Shown: positions 44,990 to 58,379 of the stretch, in pieces | Numbering within the stretch: position 1 is the first letter of the stretch | Layout: each line of letters starts with the position of its first letter | Source of the DNA: Cynocephalus volans | Lineage: Eukaryota > Chordata > Mammalia > Dermoptera > Cynocephalidae | Reading direction: 5' to 3' | Length of the DNA: 64,000 bases | Assembly (NCBI RefSeq): GCF_027409185.1 | Contig: NC_084471.1 | Coordinates: forward strand, 6,106,535-6,170,534 | Program-made: the position numbers and the translations under genes | The notes under the pieces: generated by a model | Told to the model about the DNA's origin: nothing | Database searches by the model: none | The model's input: the letters and a program-made list of their open reading frames with translations, nothing else

Positions 44990-47800
44990 TCCTACTCTGC
45001 CACTTTCTAGCTGAAATGAATATGTATTTTGCTGTTCTTGGGTAATACATTCTTTAAATGCCTATTAGGTTAATTTGGTTGATTGTGTCATTCAAGTTTT
45101 CTATAGACTACTGATTTTCTACTTGGCCTGTCAATTATCTAGAGAAGGGTATTGAAGTCTCCTATTAGAACTGTGTAGTCACCTATATAGTTCTACCAGC
45201 TTTTTCTCCATGTATTTTAAGTCTCTGTTACTAGTGCATACATTTTTAGGATAATTATGTCTTCTTTAATATTATTAATGTCCCTCTTTATTCCTGGTCT
45301 TATTCCTTGTTCTGAAGTCTACTTCATCTGATATTAACAAACCCACTCCAGCTTTCTTTTAGTTGGTGGCTGCATAATGTATCTTTTCCTATCATTTTTC
45401 TTTTATCATACAGTGTCTTTTATATTTTTATATATTAAACAGAAGTAAGAGCTTCTATTTTTATTTTTTTTATTTTTATTTATTTATTTTTTTTTTTGTC
45501 TTATTTATGACTGGCACTCAGCCAGGGAGTGCACTGGTCATTCCTATATAGGATCCGAACCCGCGGCGGGAGCGTCGCCGCGCTCCCAGCGCAGCACCCT
45601 ACCGAGTGCGCCACGGGCTCGGCCCAGAGCTTCTATTTTTAAATCTAATCTGGAAATCTCTGTCTTTTCATGGAATGCTTAAGCCACTTACATTTAATGT
45701 AATTATTAATATGACTAGGTTTAAATCTACCATCTTGCTCTTTCTTCTTTGTTTCTTTTCCCTCTTTTTTGACTTTGTTTTGCTGGTTAATTGAGTATAT
45801 TTTACGATTCCGTTTTATCCCTCTATTGATTAATATATTAGATGTATCTTTTCATTTGCAGCGGCCCTAGTTTTACATAACACTAATTTAATGTAATATA
45901 GTCTACTTTTGAATGATATTATATCCTGTACTTACAACATAAAAGACTCATAACTATACTTTCATTCCCCTACCCTCTCCTTTGTGTTCTGAAAATCATA
46001 TATTATACCCTACTCCAACATATTCTAAGTCTCATGCTATTATTTTTGTTTAGTCAGTTTACTTTCAAGGCATTCTTAAAATGAAAAATAAATTTATTTT
46101 CTATTTACTTGTATATTTATCATTCCCAGCACTCTTCATTCCTTTGGGAAGATCCAAATTTCCATTTGGCATCATTTCTCTTCATTCTGCAGAACTTCCC
46201 TCAACATTTCTTTTAGTGCAAAATCTTCCAAAAATAAGTTGTCTCAGCTTTTGTGTTATCTGAAAAAGCTTTTACTTTAATTTTTGCTAAGTATATAATA
46301 TTAGATTGACAATTTTAGATTGAGAAATTTAGATTTTTCTTCTTTTAGTACTTTAAGTTGCTCCACTGTCATCTGGTTTTTACCTTTCCAATGAAAAATC
46401 TGCTGTAATTCTTATCTTTGCTCCTCTACATGTGGTGTCTTTTTTTCCTCCTTCTACCTTAAGATTTTCACTGTCACTTGTTTTAAGTCTTTCTACTTGT
46501 AACATTTTTCACTTTCTCACTGGTTTTAATTTGATTATGATGTGCCTTGGTGTAGTTTTATTCATATTCCTGATGCTTGTATTTCATTGAGTTTCTTGGA
46601 TCTGTAAGCTTATAGTTTTTGTCAAACTTAGAAAAAGATTGGCTATTATTTCTCCAAATATTTGTCCTCTTCTTTCTGGGACTCCAATTATACACATGTA
46701 ACACTGTTTAATATTGGGCCACAGATCAGTCTTTCTTTCTTTCTTTTTCTCTTTGTGTTTCATTTTTGATAATTTCTATAGCTATGTCTTCAAGTTCACT
46801 AATCTTTTCTTCTGCAATGCTGAATCTGCTATTAATCCCAAACAATGTATTTTTCATTTTAGAAATCGTATTTCCCATCTCTAGAAGTTCTACTTGGTTT
46901 CTTTTTAAAATATCTCTTCATTATGTTTATGTTTTCTTCTAGTTTCTTGAACATACAGACCACATTTGTAATTGCTGTTTTTATGCTCCATCATCTCTGT
47001 CATTTCTAGGTCTGTTTCTATTGATTGATTTTTCTCCTGGTTGTGGATCATGTTCTTCTGCTTCTGTGCGTGTTTGTAATTTTCCTCTGAGAATTCTACA
47101 TTGTTGGTTGCTGGATTTTATTGTATTTCTTTGAAGGGAGATTAACTTTGTTCTGTCTTGCACTAAGTCTTTTGGAAACAGGTAGATCCTTTCAAGGATT
47201 GCTTTTAATTTTGTTAGGAGGGGTCTAGAACAGTGTTTAGCACGGGGCTAATTTAGCTCCACTAGTAAAGTGACACTCTTCTGAGGCCTCCACCCAGTGC
47301 TTTGAGTATTATGAAGTCTTTCCACCCTAGCTAGGGAGAACACTTATCATTCCCAGCCCTGTGTGAGCGCTGAGTACTTTCTGGTCTACTACTTTCCAGT
47401 GATTCTTTTCATTTCCTCTCACTTATAAACACTATACACAGATAAGCGCTTGGCCAAAGACTTGAGGGGTGCCTTCTGCAGATCTCAGAGCTCTCTTTTT
47501 GTGCAGTTTCCTCCTCTCTGGGACTCTGCCCCACAAATGTTAGCCACCTTGACCTTCCCATAGTCTGAACTTTATCACCTCAATTCTGCAAGAGTGCGAG
47601 TCTGACTTCCCCTGCCCTGCTGTGCAACCTGGAAACTCTGGGCAGTAAGCTAGGACAATTGTAGGGCTCACTCTACTTCCCTGTCTCTCAGGAATCACAG
47701 CCCTGCACTAACTGCTGTCCAATGCCTGAATAATCCTTGTTTCATTTTCATAAATTTTGTCTATTTCTCTAGTTTAAGGCAGGATGTGTAAATCTGTTCC
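44990..47800 (-). mobile_element. Old L1 remnant, minus strand
   Basis: T-rich on plus, with phrases of antisense L1 ORF2 such as 'ggtattgaagtctcctatta' and 'tctgaagtctacttcatctg'. All frames are broken. A second-type SINE is inserted at 45464. Confidence 0.75.
45464..45625 (-). mobile_element. Second SINE type (CpG-rich) with exact 16-bp target-site duplication
   Basis: Minus strand begins gggccgagcccgtggcgcac and includes a CpG-dense middle (gcggcgacgctcccgccgcg), ending in an A-rich tail. The direct repeat agagcttctattttta flanks it at 45448-45463 and 45626-45641. Confidence 0.92.
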
Positions 47801-50734
47801 CTGTTACTTTATCAGGGCAGGAAGCAGAAGTCACCAATTTACTGCTAAAGAGTTTTTGGAGGCAGAGAGGTGGTCGCATGGCCTGGCCAGGGTCCCTATG
47901 CCTTCCAGGCTTCCCTGGGTCTCATTCTGCCATGTCACCCAGTGGGACCCTTAGACATAAGGGGAAGGGTAGGGGCACAACTTCCCCTTCAATTCTCCAA
48001 CCCACGTGTGAACCTCAGCCTCTTCCCTCGGTTCCCTGAGAACAGTTCAAAGTTCAGCAGTTCCCATCTTTATTGGAAAAGTCAGTCGCCTAACATAAAC
48101 ACACAGCGTTACCCCTCGCTAAACACGTTGTTTTGTTTGATGCCACTGGGCCGGGCGGGCAGACAGATTGTTATTACCTCTTTCATAGATAAGGAAGAGG
48201 GGCACAGGGAGAGCGAGGGTTCTGTCCATGCCCTCCACTGGCCTTGGGAGAGGCCGGTTATAAATTCAGGCCTCCTGCCCCCCCATCCAGGGTTCCCTCC
48301 ATGACTCTTAGAGACCACGTGTCACCATTAACAATGCCAACCATCACCAAAATGAAAATTAAAACGTAGCCTATGACATCCATTCTCTTTATAATAGAAC
48401 ACAAGGCTGGAGGTAAACAGGCAAACACAAACCTTTTCTAGGTTCTAAGGTATTGTATTTATCTTCTGGGCCTTGTTGGAGCTAAACTTGACATGAAAAT
48501 TTTGACTGAAATAACCCTCTGGTGCTTAATTTCTCCTTTGCCACGAGAGAACCCCTGATTTCTCCTGGGCCTCACTAACCCAGCCCTGAGATTCTATGTA
48601 ACCCCCACGGTCTGGCTCCTGCCTGCAGGTTACTGGCTCTCCCTTGTCTCTGGCTGACGTGTCATCTGTGTTTACATGTCACACACCACCCAGATCTGGG
48701 TCCCAGAAGTGTTAGTGAGTTAGGGTTAGGGACACTTCCCTCGCCACCAGTCCTACCTGCCTTAGAAGGCGAGCCTGGGGGTCCTGAGGGGAAGGCACTG
48801 GGCACTGGAGGGGCTTCTTCTGGGAGGTAAGGCAGGGGCTGAAGGGAGCAGCAGTGTCCCCTTCCCACCTGGAGCCTCTGTGTTCCAGGGCAAGAAGGGG
48901 TGGCATGGAGGTGTGGCTGGACCCTTGGCTTTAGGCTCCAAGAAGCATGAGCTTTGTGGAGGCTGATTCCACAGTATATATCCAAAATCTTAACAATGGT
49001 CTCATTCTTTCACCCTGTAAACCCACGCCTAGGAAAATCATCCCAAGGAAATGATTCAGGATGTGTGTGCACGACACGTGTCTGGTTTCATCTCTTCGAA
49101 TACAGTGTCCAGCGCAGGGCCTGGGCCACTCTCAACAGTAGATGTTTGGGGGAAGTTGAGAAGCAGATGTGTGCTGTACCCTCGACCAGCACTGATTAGG
49201 GCACGCACGGAGTGACCGCAGCATCTGCTGACGCGTGTGCCCTCCCCCTGTCTCACCTCCATTCCCGGATGACGGTCACCCCCTCCCCCACTGACTTTGG
49301 GCTGGGCCACGTGACCTGCTTTGGTATGTGGGCAGATGTGACATGCACATGTCCAAGGAGACTGTGCAGCTGGCATGGCCACTCTTGCTCTAATCCCTCA
49401 CCATGAGAACAGGTGTCCCTGAGAGAGGTTACTCCTTCAGCCTCAGTGCCAAAATGAAAAGGCACAGGAAGCTGGGCTGAGCCACAGCTGGCCGATGTGC
49501 CCCCAGTAACCTGCACAAGAAAGAAATACCTGTGGCTGCAGCCCACTGAGATCGAGACTGTTACTCAGAATAACCAGAGAAAGCCGACGATACACCCAGG
49601 AAAGAAGAAGCCCTGCTCTCAGGGAGCTCGGGCCCAGGACTGTAGAGGAGGCATTTACCCTGAGCAGGAAGTTGGATTTGGACACATGGAGACAGGAGTT
49701 CATGTGGAATGCAGGGAACATGCAGGAAGGCAGGAAAGCAGGGCCTGTCTTGTGAAACTGAGGCAACTTTTCCAAACTGGCTGGTACTCAGATGGGGAAA
49801 CTAAGGCACGGAGAGGTTAAGTTACGTGCTCATGGAGTGCAGCATGAGGATTTGAACCCAGACAGGCAGGCTCCAGACCCAGGCTCTGCGCCACAGTGCT
49901 GCACCGCCTCTCAGTACAGTGTCAACAGTCCTATACGAACGGAAGTCACAGATAACAAAAACAAAACAACACAGTGATCATCTAGCGAGAGCATAAATTT
50001 AACCCTGTGGACGAGGGAACTGAGAGATCAGCAGGCAGCAGAACCAAGAGATTACACATGTGAATTCCAGCACCTGACCTCCCGAGGGGGAGTCTCCCTT
50101 GGCTGAAGCTGGGGAGACCCTAGACACAAAACACCCTGTACCTCCATTTCCTCTTCTGTCGAATGGGGGTGATGCCAGCACCTGCCTCCTAGCGGGGTCT
50201 GAGGATTAATGAGTCAATACGAGTCAAGCCCTTAGAACAGACTGTGGCACTCAGAAAACATTCAGTAAACGTGACTTGTTGTAGAGCAAATGGTAAGTCA
50301 CGCTCGCCTAAACAATTCTAAAAAGAAAAAATAAATTAAAAATCAACCTGAATTCTTGACCACAGATGCTTAACTCAATTTTACAGTGAATGCACATTAA
50401 TCCTTGTCATCTGCTGACTCCTTGACCCTGCAGCGGCCTCAGAAGACTCTACCGCACCTGGCAGGCAGGCTTCCCCCTTGCTCTGTAATGAGAGCAACAG
50501 ATGCAGCTGGGACGCCCCTGAAAGGCAGCCCCCCTCCCCCCATTTACGAAACCTGCAGAGCCAAGCTCCAGGGTGTGGAGCTGGACGGGGATGCATGGCA
50601 CATCCTCCATCCCCGGTCCCCACCAGCTCGCAGCGATGTCCCTTCATCTGGTGCAAACCCCCTTCCAGCCAACCTGCCCCCAGGCCAGGCTCACCTTGGA
50701 CACTCCAAGCAAATGGAAACTCGCGTTATCTCCT
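47801..50734. other. Presumed ARHGAP8 intron, unique with MIR fragments
   Basis: MIR-like pieces at about 49770-49910 (minus) and 50140-50280 (plus). No exon was recognised. Confidence 0.5.
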
Positions 50735-51050
50735 ATTATGGACTGAATTGTGTCCCTCAAAATTGATAGGTTGAAGCCCTCACCCCCCTGTGTGGCTGTG
50801 TTTGGAGACAGGGCCTGTAAGGAGGTCACTAAGGTTAAATGAGGCCATAGGGTGCAGCCCTGGTCCCATAGGACTAGTGTCCTGGTAAGAGGAGAGAGGG
50901 GAGCAGGCACAGAGGAAGGCAGCTGTCTGCAAGCCAAGGAGCCTCAGGAGAGCCCGCCCCTGCCCACACCTCGCCTGCAGACTTGCAGCCTCCAGGACTG
51001 TGGGAGCCGCCCAGCCTGTGGTATTTTGCTATGGCTGCCCTGGTGAACTA
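50735..51050 (+). mobile_element. MLT1-type (MaLR) LTR
   Basis: Head 'ctattatggactgaattgtg' and tail 'tgcagcctccaggactgtg' followed by 'gtggtattttgctatggctg', as in MLT1. Confidence 0.8.
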
Positions 51051-51514
51051 CGGCAGCTCCTCCCGTCCTGCTCGCGGCACGCCCGGGGCCCATGAGCCCT
51101 GCCACCTTCTCAGCACGCCCCTTCCTATCTTTTTGCAGGCCCAGGTCCAAACCCCTCTTCCAGGGCCTTCCTGGTCCGCACAGTGGGAGTGGCTCCCCAT
51201 CCATCCCACCCCAGCACTGGCTGTGGATCCCTATGACTCCTGTGACATTCTGCTTTAAGTTATTGTTTTTTGTGACCCTTGTCACAGAGTGCCTTGTCCC
51301 CAGTACTAACAATGCTCATAATGGCCGACAGCCGAAGGCCAGGTACTGTGTAGCCGGCATTGCTCATGTGGCCAAAAAATAACTCACTTAAACCTCAGAA
51401 CAGCCCTAAGAGATTCCATGAAAAACCCAACTTACAGATGAGAAAACTAAGGCTCAGAGCATTGGTGGAACCTGCCCAAGGTCACACCGTGTGGAGAATC
51501 ATCTCTGGCTACTG

Positions 51515-52290
51515 TGTGGGCTAAATGGTGTCCCCCCACAAAGGTGTCCATGTCCTAATCTCCAGCATCTGTGAATATGTGACCCAACGTGGCAAAGAGG
51601 ACTTTGCAATGAATGAATCTGGGTGGGACAAATGCTATGGTCTGAATCTTTCCGGACCCCTCAAAATTCATATGTTGAGATACTAACCCTCAAGGTGATG
51701 GTATTAGGAGGTAGGGCCAATAGAAGGTGATTAGGTCACTGACAGCAGGACTAATGTCCTTCTAAAAGGGACCCCAGAGAGCCTTCCTCCATGAGGACAC
51801 GGAAAGAAGGTGCCACCTGTGCACCAGGAAGAGGGCCCTCACCCAACACCAGATCTCCCAGCGCCTGGGTCTTAGACTTCCCAGCCTGCGACAAACAGGC
51901 TTCTGTTGTCATCAAGCAACTCCGTTTAGGGTATTTTGTCATAGCAGCCCAGACAGACTAAGACACCCAATATAATCACAAAGATCTCTGCAAAAGGAAG
52001 AAGACAGCAGGAGGGTCAGGGTCACAGAGGAGATGTGACAAGGGAAGCCAGGGTCAGCAGGGTCGAGGCGACGTGCCCTGAAGATGGAGCAGGGGTCAGG
52101 AGCCCAGAGACACGGGGGCCTCTGGAAGCTGGAAAGGAAGGGATTCTCCCCTGAGCCTACAGAGGGACATGGCCCTGCTGCCACCATGATCTTAGGACTT
52201 CTGACCTCCAGCACTGCAAGAGAATAAAGTTGTGCTGCTTTAAGGCACTAAGTTCATGGTGATTTGTTACAGCAGTCACGAGAAACTAAC
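51515..52290 (+). mobile_element. MLT1-type LTR interrupted by another MLT1
   Basis: The outer copy runs 51515-51632 and resumes at 51966-52290 ('cccaatataatcaca' to 'gtgatttgttacagcagtca'). The inner insertion is annotated separately. Confidence 0.8.
51633..51965 (+). mobile_element. MLT1-type LTR nested inside an older MLT1
   Basis: Complete LTR from TGCTATGG to ACTAAGACA, with the typical 'ttagacttcccagcctgc' and 'gtattttgtcatagcagcc'. Flanks acaaa (51628-51632) and cccaa (51966-51970) fit a decayed 5-bp target duplication. Confidence 0.85.
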
Positions 52291-55200
52291 GGAGCTACCA
52301 ATTCCCCTGGAGACTGTGCTGACCAATAGAATTCGGCAGAAGTGACTGTCCAGTTTCCCAGCCCAGGCTTTCAGGGTCTCGCCCTTTCCACCTAAGGTCT
52401 TAGAAGCCTTTGTGCCAGAAACCCCAAGCTGCCCTGTGAGAGGCACAGCCAGTCTGAGAATGCTGGGCTGGAGAGGCCATGTTTCAGACCCTCCCGACCA
52501 GCCCACCTGCCACCTGGGTACCATGCGACTGGGTAGTGACCTCTGCTACTACCACACAGAACAAATTCACCTGGCTGAGTTTCGCCCAAATTCCAGATCC
52601 ACAAAATACGTGGAGACATAAGACGTGCTGTTGTCGGAGCTGCTCAATGCTGGGGGGCTCCGCGATGTACTCGTAGATGACGGAGGACACTGTCCTGAAT
52701 GGAGAGGGCCAGGGCTTCAACCCATGGTCTGAGTGAAAACCTTTGCTCTGCTTGCATAGAGTCCACTTCATTCTGCCATAATTGTATTAGCACAAATTAG
52801 AGATCAGAGATGGACACGGGGGAAGCCAGGTGACCAGCTCGAGGTCGCGTGGCTGAGAGGTGGCACATCTAGGAGGCAGCTCCAGCCTGGACATAAATCT
52901 GTGCTCTTTTGCAATGGTCCACACCTCTTGTGAACATCTCCATGTTGCACGGTTTAACAGGTGGACGTGATATCAATTCTGTTTTTACTTTTATTCCAAG
53001 ATTTACAGAGGAATCTTAAACGTCTGGTCCACTTTAATGTCAGTTAAACTTCAGCAGCAGCAATGAGAAGGCCTCCGCACATACTGATCTCAGTGCAAGG
53101 TCTGGTACCATGGTGATTTCTCCTTCACGGAAGCTTCACGTTCAGGACACTGAGCAACCACCCAGTTTCCCAAGGTGGCATGAGGACCAGCACAGCCTTC
53201 AGGAGTTCCTGCTGCCATCAGACCCTCCCCAGTCCTTCCCACCTTGGCTTCCTACTTGTCACCCTGTGAGGGAGGAGGTGGCCTGGGGCCCAAGCAGCGC
53301 CCAGGCATTCTCCTCTCTGGTGTCCCTGAGGTGGCAGGAATGTGGCAGATGGGTTCTTTTCTCCCAGGACGCTCCAAGGCTGCAGGCTCTTCTCTGCCTC
53401 TCTGCTGCTTTAGGGAGCCAGACAGATCCTCAGAAGTCCTGGCTCTGGAGCTGGATCACTGCTGGCTTGTCCCATATCCACCCTAGCCTCAGTTTCCCCA
53501 TTTGGAAAGTGGAGATGCTGGCAATCTCTCTCCAGGGTCTGCAAATATTAAACAATAATGGATGTAAAAGGCTTTGTTAAGCTATAAGCCAAAGGCACTG
53601 ACAATTAAAATCATTCTAATACCAGGGGATAATCAAGTTCCCCACGCCAGACATGGGTGGCCCATTTCACACATGGACACACAGATCCAGCAAGCTGCAG
53701 TGACTTGCGCAGGGTCACACATCTGGAGGGCCTGGGTGTTTGGTTCCAAAGCCTGGACTGGTTACTGTTCCTGGGAGGGGCCTGAGGTAGTCCTATCGCA
53801 CAGGCCGGATGACGACTCACAGTGAGGCTGAGCTCCTACAAGACCACTTTGCACAGGCCGGATGACGACTCACAGTGAGGCTGAGCTCCTACAAGACCAC
53901 TTTGCCCAACGCTTAGCATATATTTTGTTTTTTAAGAGCAAGACTCCAGAGCAGGAAGAGGCCTTTAAATCATCCAGCCCAACCTCCTCCAGCAGGTGAG
54001 AAAACTGAGGTCCCCAGTGGGGAGGGACTTGCCCAGGTTCACAGGGCTCCCAGCCAAGCACGCTTTCCTCTGCTCGTGCATTTCAGGAGCACCGACATCC
54101 AGCCTGCACCTTTCAGAGCTAACCACGGACCAGGGGCCCTGGCATGAAATTACTACTCTCGATAGAGCTGAAACCTACAATTTGGATTTCTCCCCCACCG
54201 CCCATCCCTTACTTGCTGGCTCGGAAAGAGGCTTGCTCAGTGGACTGGCAGAGTCAGTGCAGAGAATACCAATTACCCTAGGGGACTCTGGAGAGCAGAT
54301 GTGGTGTTTCCCGGCTGGGGGAGATGCCCAGCACAGTGACAAATCCTATCACACCACATCCCGCCCTGTGCATCTAAATGTGGGCCAGGGCCAGGTCTTC
54401 GCAAGGAGGCACAAACTGTGTTAAACCCACCCCTGAGCTAAAGATCCGAGGTGGCGCTGGCAGGAGGACTCCCAGGGGCAGAGAACCATTCGTCGGGCAG
54501 CACAGTGTGCTCCACGGCCGATGGTGCCTGCCTGGCTCTCGGACAGCCGTCCACCCACTGGAGAGCACCCGGGATTCTCAGCACATAATTTCTGATTGTA
54601 CCCCTCCCCCCGCCTTGGGAGACGTGCTTAGAGTAATTCAGAGCATGTTCTCCCCTGGTTTTGCATGCAAGGTATGCAGAAACAGGAAGAGATTGTGACT
54701 TTTTAAAAAACAATAGGGGCGGGGGAGGGGGAGGCAGGAATGGCCCATGCAATCGTAGTAGTGATAACGGGGAGTGCTGAGCAGCCTACCTGGGCTGGGC
54801 ACCCTGGCTTTTCCTGACCCACTGAGATGGTCATTTGTCTTCAAAAAGCAACACATCCCATCCCAATTCCTGAAACGGGACGGTGGGCTGCAGCTCCTAT
54901 CACTGACTGACAAAATTCTCAGCTCCAGAGTCAGACAGGGAAGTCCTGGACGCTGACAGAACTGGGCAGTGTGTGCAAACAATCACAGTGACCACTGTGT
55001 CCTGGGGACCTACTGTGTGCTTGATGCACTACCCTGCCCATTAGCTGCATCATCGTACCCCCATTTCTATAGAGGACAAACTGAGGCTCAGAGAGGCAAA
55101 TTATTTTATCTGTAGTTACACAGCCTCGGGTTGGCTGGAGCCAGGGTTCAAATCAAAACCTGCCTCTGAAGTCGTCGTTGTACTCGGGGTCAAAAGGCAC

Positions 55201-55789
55201 AGACCACAGCCTTGTATTTTGAGTTGGGGGTGCTAGGAGGTGGCAGGTGGCAACAAGGCTGGGGAATGCTGTGGTCCCACATCTGCAGAGCTGGCCCTCT
55301 TTGGAGGCAGATGGGGAATAAGAAACTGCTTGATATCATTAGGGAGGCCAGTCCCTAAAACTCTAATGGAGTGCGGTTTTGGCAAGTCAGGCTGGCACAC
55401 ATGGCTGAGATCTCCAAGGGCAACTGCAAAGATACTCTCTGGACAGCCACATGATATAGGAGATCAAAGACATGCATATTCTGAGCACATAAGGAAAAGA
55501 AGAACAGAGAGCCAGACATTCATCAGCTCTTTCCTGGCAAAAATAGGTACTGGTTCAGCTAAGCTCTTGACTCTGGGAGATGAGCAGAAGCCAAAAGAGC
55601 CACATGGTCCTGCTCACTAATAAGCAGCCCAAAGGGTATCCCTGGATCTGTCACCATCAGATCATGTTTCCTCCAAATGGGGAAGGAGTGGAAGATTAGG
55701 GAGGAGCCAACATCTGAGAGTCTGCAAGTTCCACAGTACTGTTTCTTCCTTCTCCCAGCTATACGCCTTCTTGCCTCTACATGAAGAAA
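52291..55789. other. Presumed ARHGAP8 intron
   Basis: Unique DNA with MIR-like segments (about 53640-53750 and 54950-55170, both minus) and the 53-bp tandem duplication. An exon-like open segment at 52571-52694 on minus is discussed as a finding. Confidence 0.45.
53798..53903. repeat. Exact 53-bp tandem duplication
   Basis: 53798-53850 and 53851-53903 are identical (unit starting gcacaggccggatgacgact). No third full copy. Confidence 0.98.
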
Positions 55790-56641
55790 TACAGAACACA
55801 GGTAAAGGTAGCTACGTAGGCAAATATAAGAGTGTGAATGTATTACTTTGTAACTCTTTTTTCTCCACTCTTTTCTGATTTAAAAGGCCACTGTATAGAG
55901 CAAGAATTATAAATCTGTGCTAGTAAGCATAAAATAAAGATGTAATTTGCATGACAATAACAGCTCAAGAAGGGAAGAAAGGATGAAACAAAGTTTTTGT
56001 ATAGTATTGAAATTAAATTGTTATTCATCAGAACTAGATTGTTATTAATTAAGACGTTAATTCTAATCCCTAGGGCAACTACTAGGAAAATGTTTTATAT
56101 AGTAAAAGAAACAATAAAATTAAAGTGGCACACTGGAAAATATCTATTTAATACAAAATAAGGTAGTGATAGAGGAATAAAAGGAATAAAAAAGACATAA
56201 AACAGACAACAGATAGCAAAATGGCAGACGTAAATCATACTTTATCAGTAATCACACTAAATGTAAATGGATTAAACACTCCAATCAAAAAGGGGAGGGT
56301 GGGGGAAAAAACATGATCTAATTATATGATGTCTACAAGAGACACACTTTAGATTAAAAGACATAAATAGGTTGAAAGTAAAAGGATGAAAAAAGATATA
56401 CTATGCAAACAGGAACTAAAAAGAGCCAGGGCAGCAATACCAATACCAGACAAAATAGATGTTAGCACAAAAATTGTTACTAGTGACAAAGATGAACATT
56501 TTATAATGGTAAAAATTGTCAATCAGTCACAAAAACATAAGAATTATAAACATTTATGTACCTAACAATAGAGCCCCAAAACATATGAAGCAAAAATGAA
56601 GAGAATTGAAAGAAGAAATAAATAATTTAAAAATAATAGTT

Positions 56642-56742
56642 GGAGGGCTGGCTAGTTAGCTCAGTTGGTTAGATAGAGCATGGTGCTGATACCACCAAGG
56701 TCCAGGGTTCCATCCCTGTGCTGGCCAGCTGCCAAAAAAAGT
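56642..56742 (+). mobile_element. tRNA-Ile-type SINE
   Basis: Starts ggagggctggctagttagct, with the A box tagctcagttgg and a B-box-like gggttccatccc, then a short A-tail. Confidence 0.88.
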
Positions 56743-57127
56743 TGGTTCACTTTCAAAAATGAATGGAACAACTAGGCAGATCAATAAAAAAAAAAAAAAA
56801 AAAAAAACCACTTCAAGAACACTTGAACAACACTAAAAACCAACTTAGATCTCACAGAAACTTACAGAATACTCCACCCAACAGCAGAATATACACTCTT
56901 CTCAAGTGTCCATGAAATATTCTCCAGGATAGGCCATATTTAGACCATACATATAGACATAAGCCTCTATAAATTTAAAAGGAATTAAATCGTACAAAGG
57001 AAGTTCTCTAACCACAGTGGAATAAAATTAGAAACCAGTAACAAATATGTGGAAATTTAACAACAGACTGCTAAAAACCAATGGATCAAAGAAAAAAATC
57101 ACAAGAAAAATTTTAAAATACTTTAAG

Positions 57128-57347
57128 ATTACAGTCATGCACCACATAATGACATTTTGATCAATGATGAACCACATATACAATGGTGGTCCCATAAGAT
57201 TATAATGGCTATACCATATAGCCTAGGAGAGTAGTATGCTCTGCCATCTAGGTTTGTGTAAGTACAGTCTACGATGTTCACACAATGACAAAATTGCCTA
57301 ACAACGCTTTTCTCAGGACATATTCCTGTTATTAACTGATGCATGAC
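57128..57347. mobile_element. MER2-like Tigger (Tc1/mariner) element
   Basis: Left end acagtcatgcaccacataat and right end gatgcatgactg are inverted. The interior has 'tggtcccataagattataat', a MER2 phrase. Confidence 0.75.
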
Positions 57348-58379
57348 TGAAATTAAAATGGAAACAACACATTAGCACTTAAGGGATGCATCTAAAGCAT
57401 GGCTTAGAGAAAAATTTATAGCTGTAAATGCTTACAGTGAAAAAAAAAATATTTCAAATCAATAACCAAACATTCCAACTTAATTAAATAGAAAAACAGC
57501 AAATTAAACCCAACATAAGCAGGAGAAAGGAAATAATAAAGATTAGAGATGAAATAAGTAGAGAGTAGAAAAACAATAGAGAAAATCAACAAAACCAAAA
57601 GCTGGTTCCTTAAAAAGATCAACAAATTGATAAGCATGTAGCCAGACTAACCCAAGAGATAAAGAAAGAAGACTCAAATTACTAAAACCAGGAATGAAAG
57701 AGGGGACATTACTAGTGATGTCACAGCAATAAATGGAGTACTGTGGACAATCACATGCCAACCAATTAGATAACCTAGATGAAATGAAAAAAGTGACTCT
57801 GGGAGAAATATAAAATCTGCATAGATATAATGAAGAGATTAAATTAGTAATAAAAAAAAAACTTCCCACAAAGTAAAGCCCAAGATCAGATGGCTTCATT
57901 GGTGAATTCTACCAAATGTTTAAAGAAGAATTCACTCTAATCCTGTACAAACTCTTCCAAAAAATAGAAGAGGAGGAAACATTTCCCAATTCATTCTATG
58001 AGGCTAGTATTACCAAAACCAAAGACATTACAAGAAAACTACATACCAATATCTGTGGTGAATACAGACATAAAATCCTCAATAAAACACTAGCAAAGTG
58101 AATCTAGCAACATATAAAAAAATTATACATCATGAACATATGTGATTTATCCCAGGAATACAAGATTCATTCAACATATGAAAATCAATGTAATACACAA
58201 TAACATAAAGGACAAAAGCCATGTGATCATCTCAATTGAGACAGAAAAAGCATTAGACAAAATCTAACACCTTTTCATGAAAAAACAGCCAAGCAAACAA
58301 CTCAATAAACTAGGAATACAAAAGATGTTCCTTAACCTGATAAAGTGCATGTACAGAAAACTCACAGCGAACACCATGC

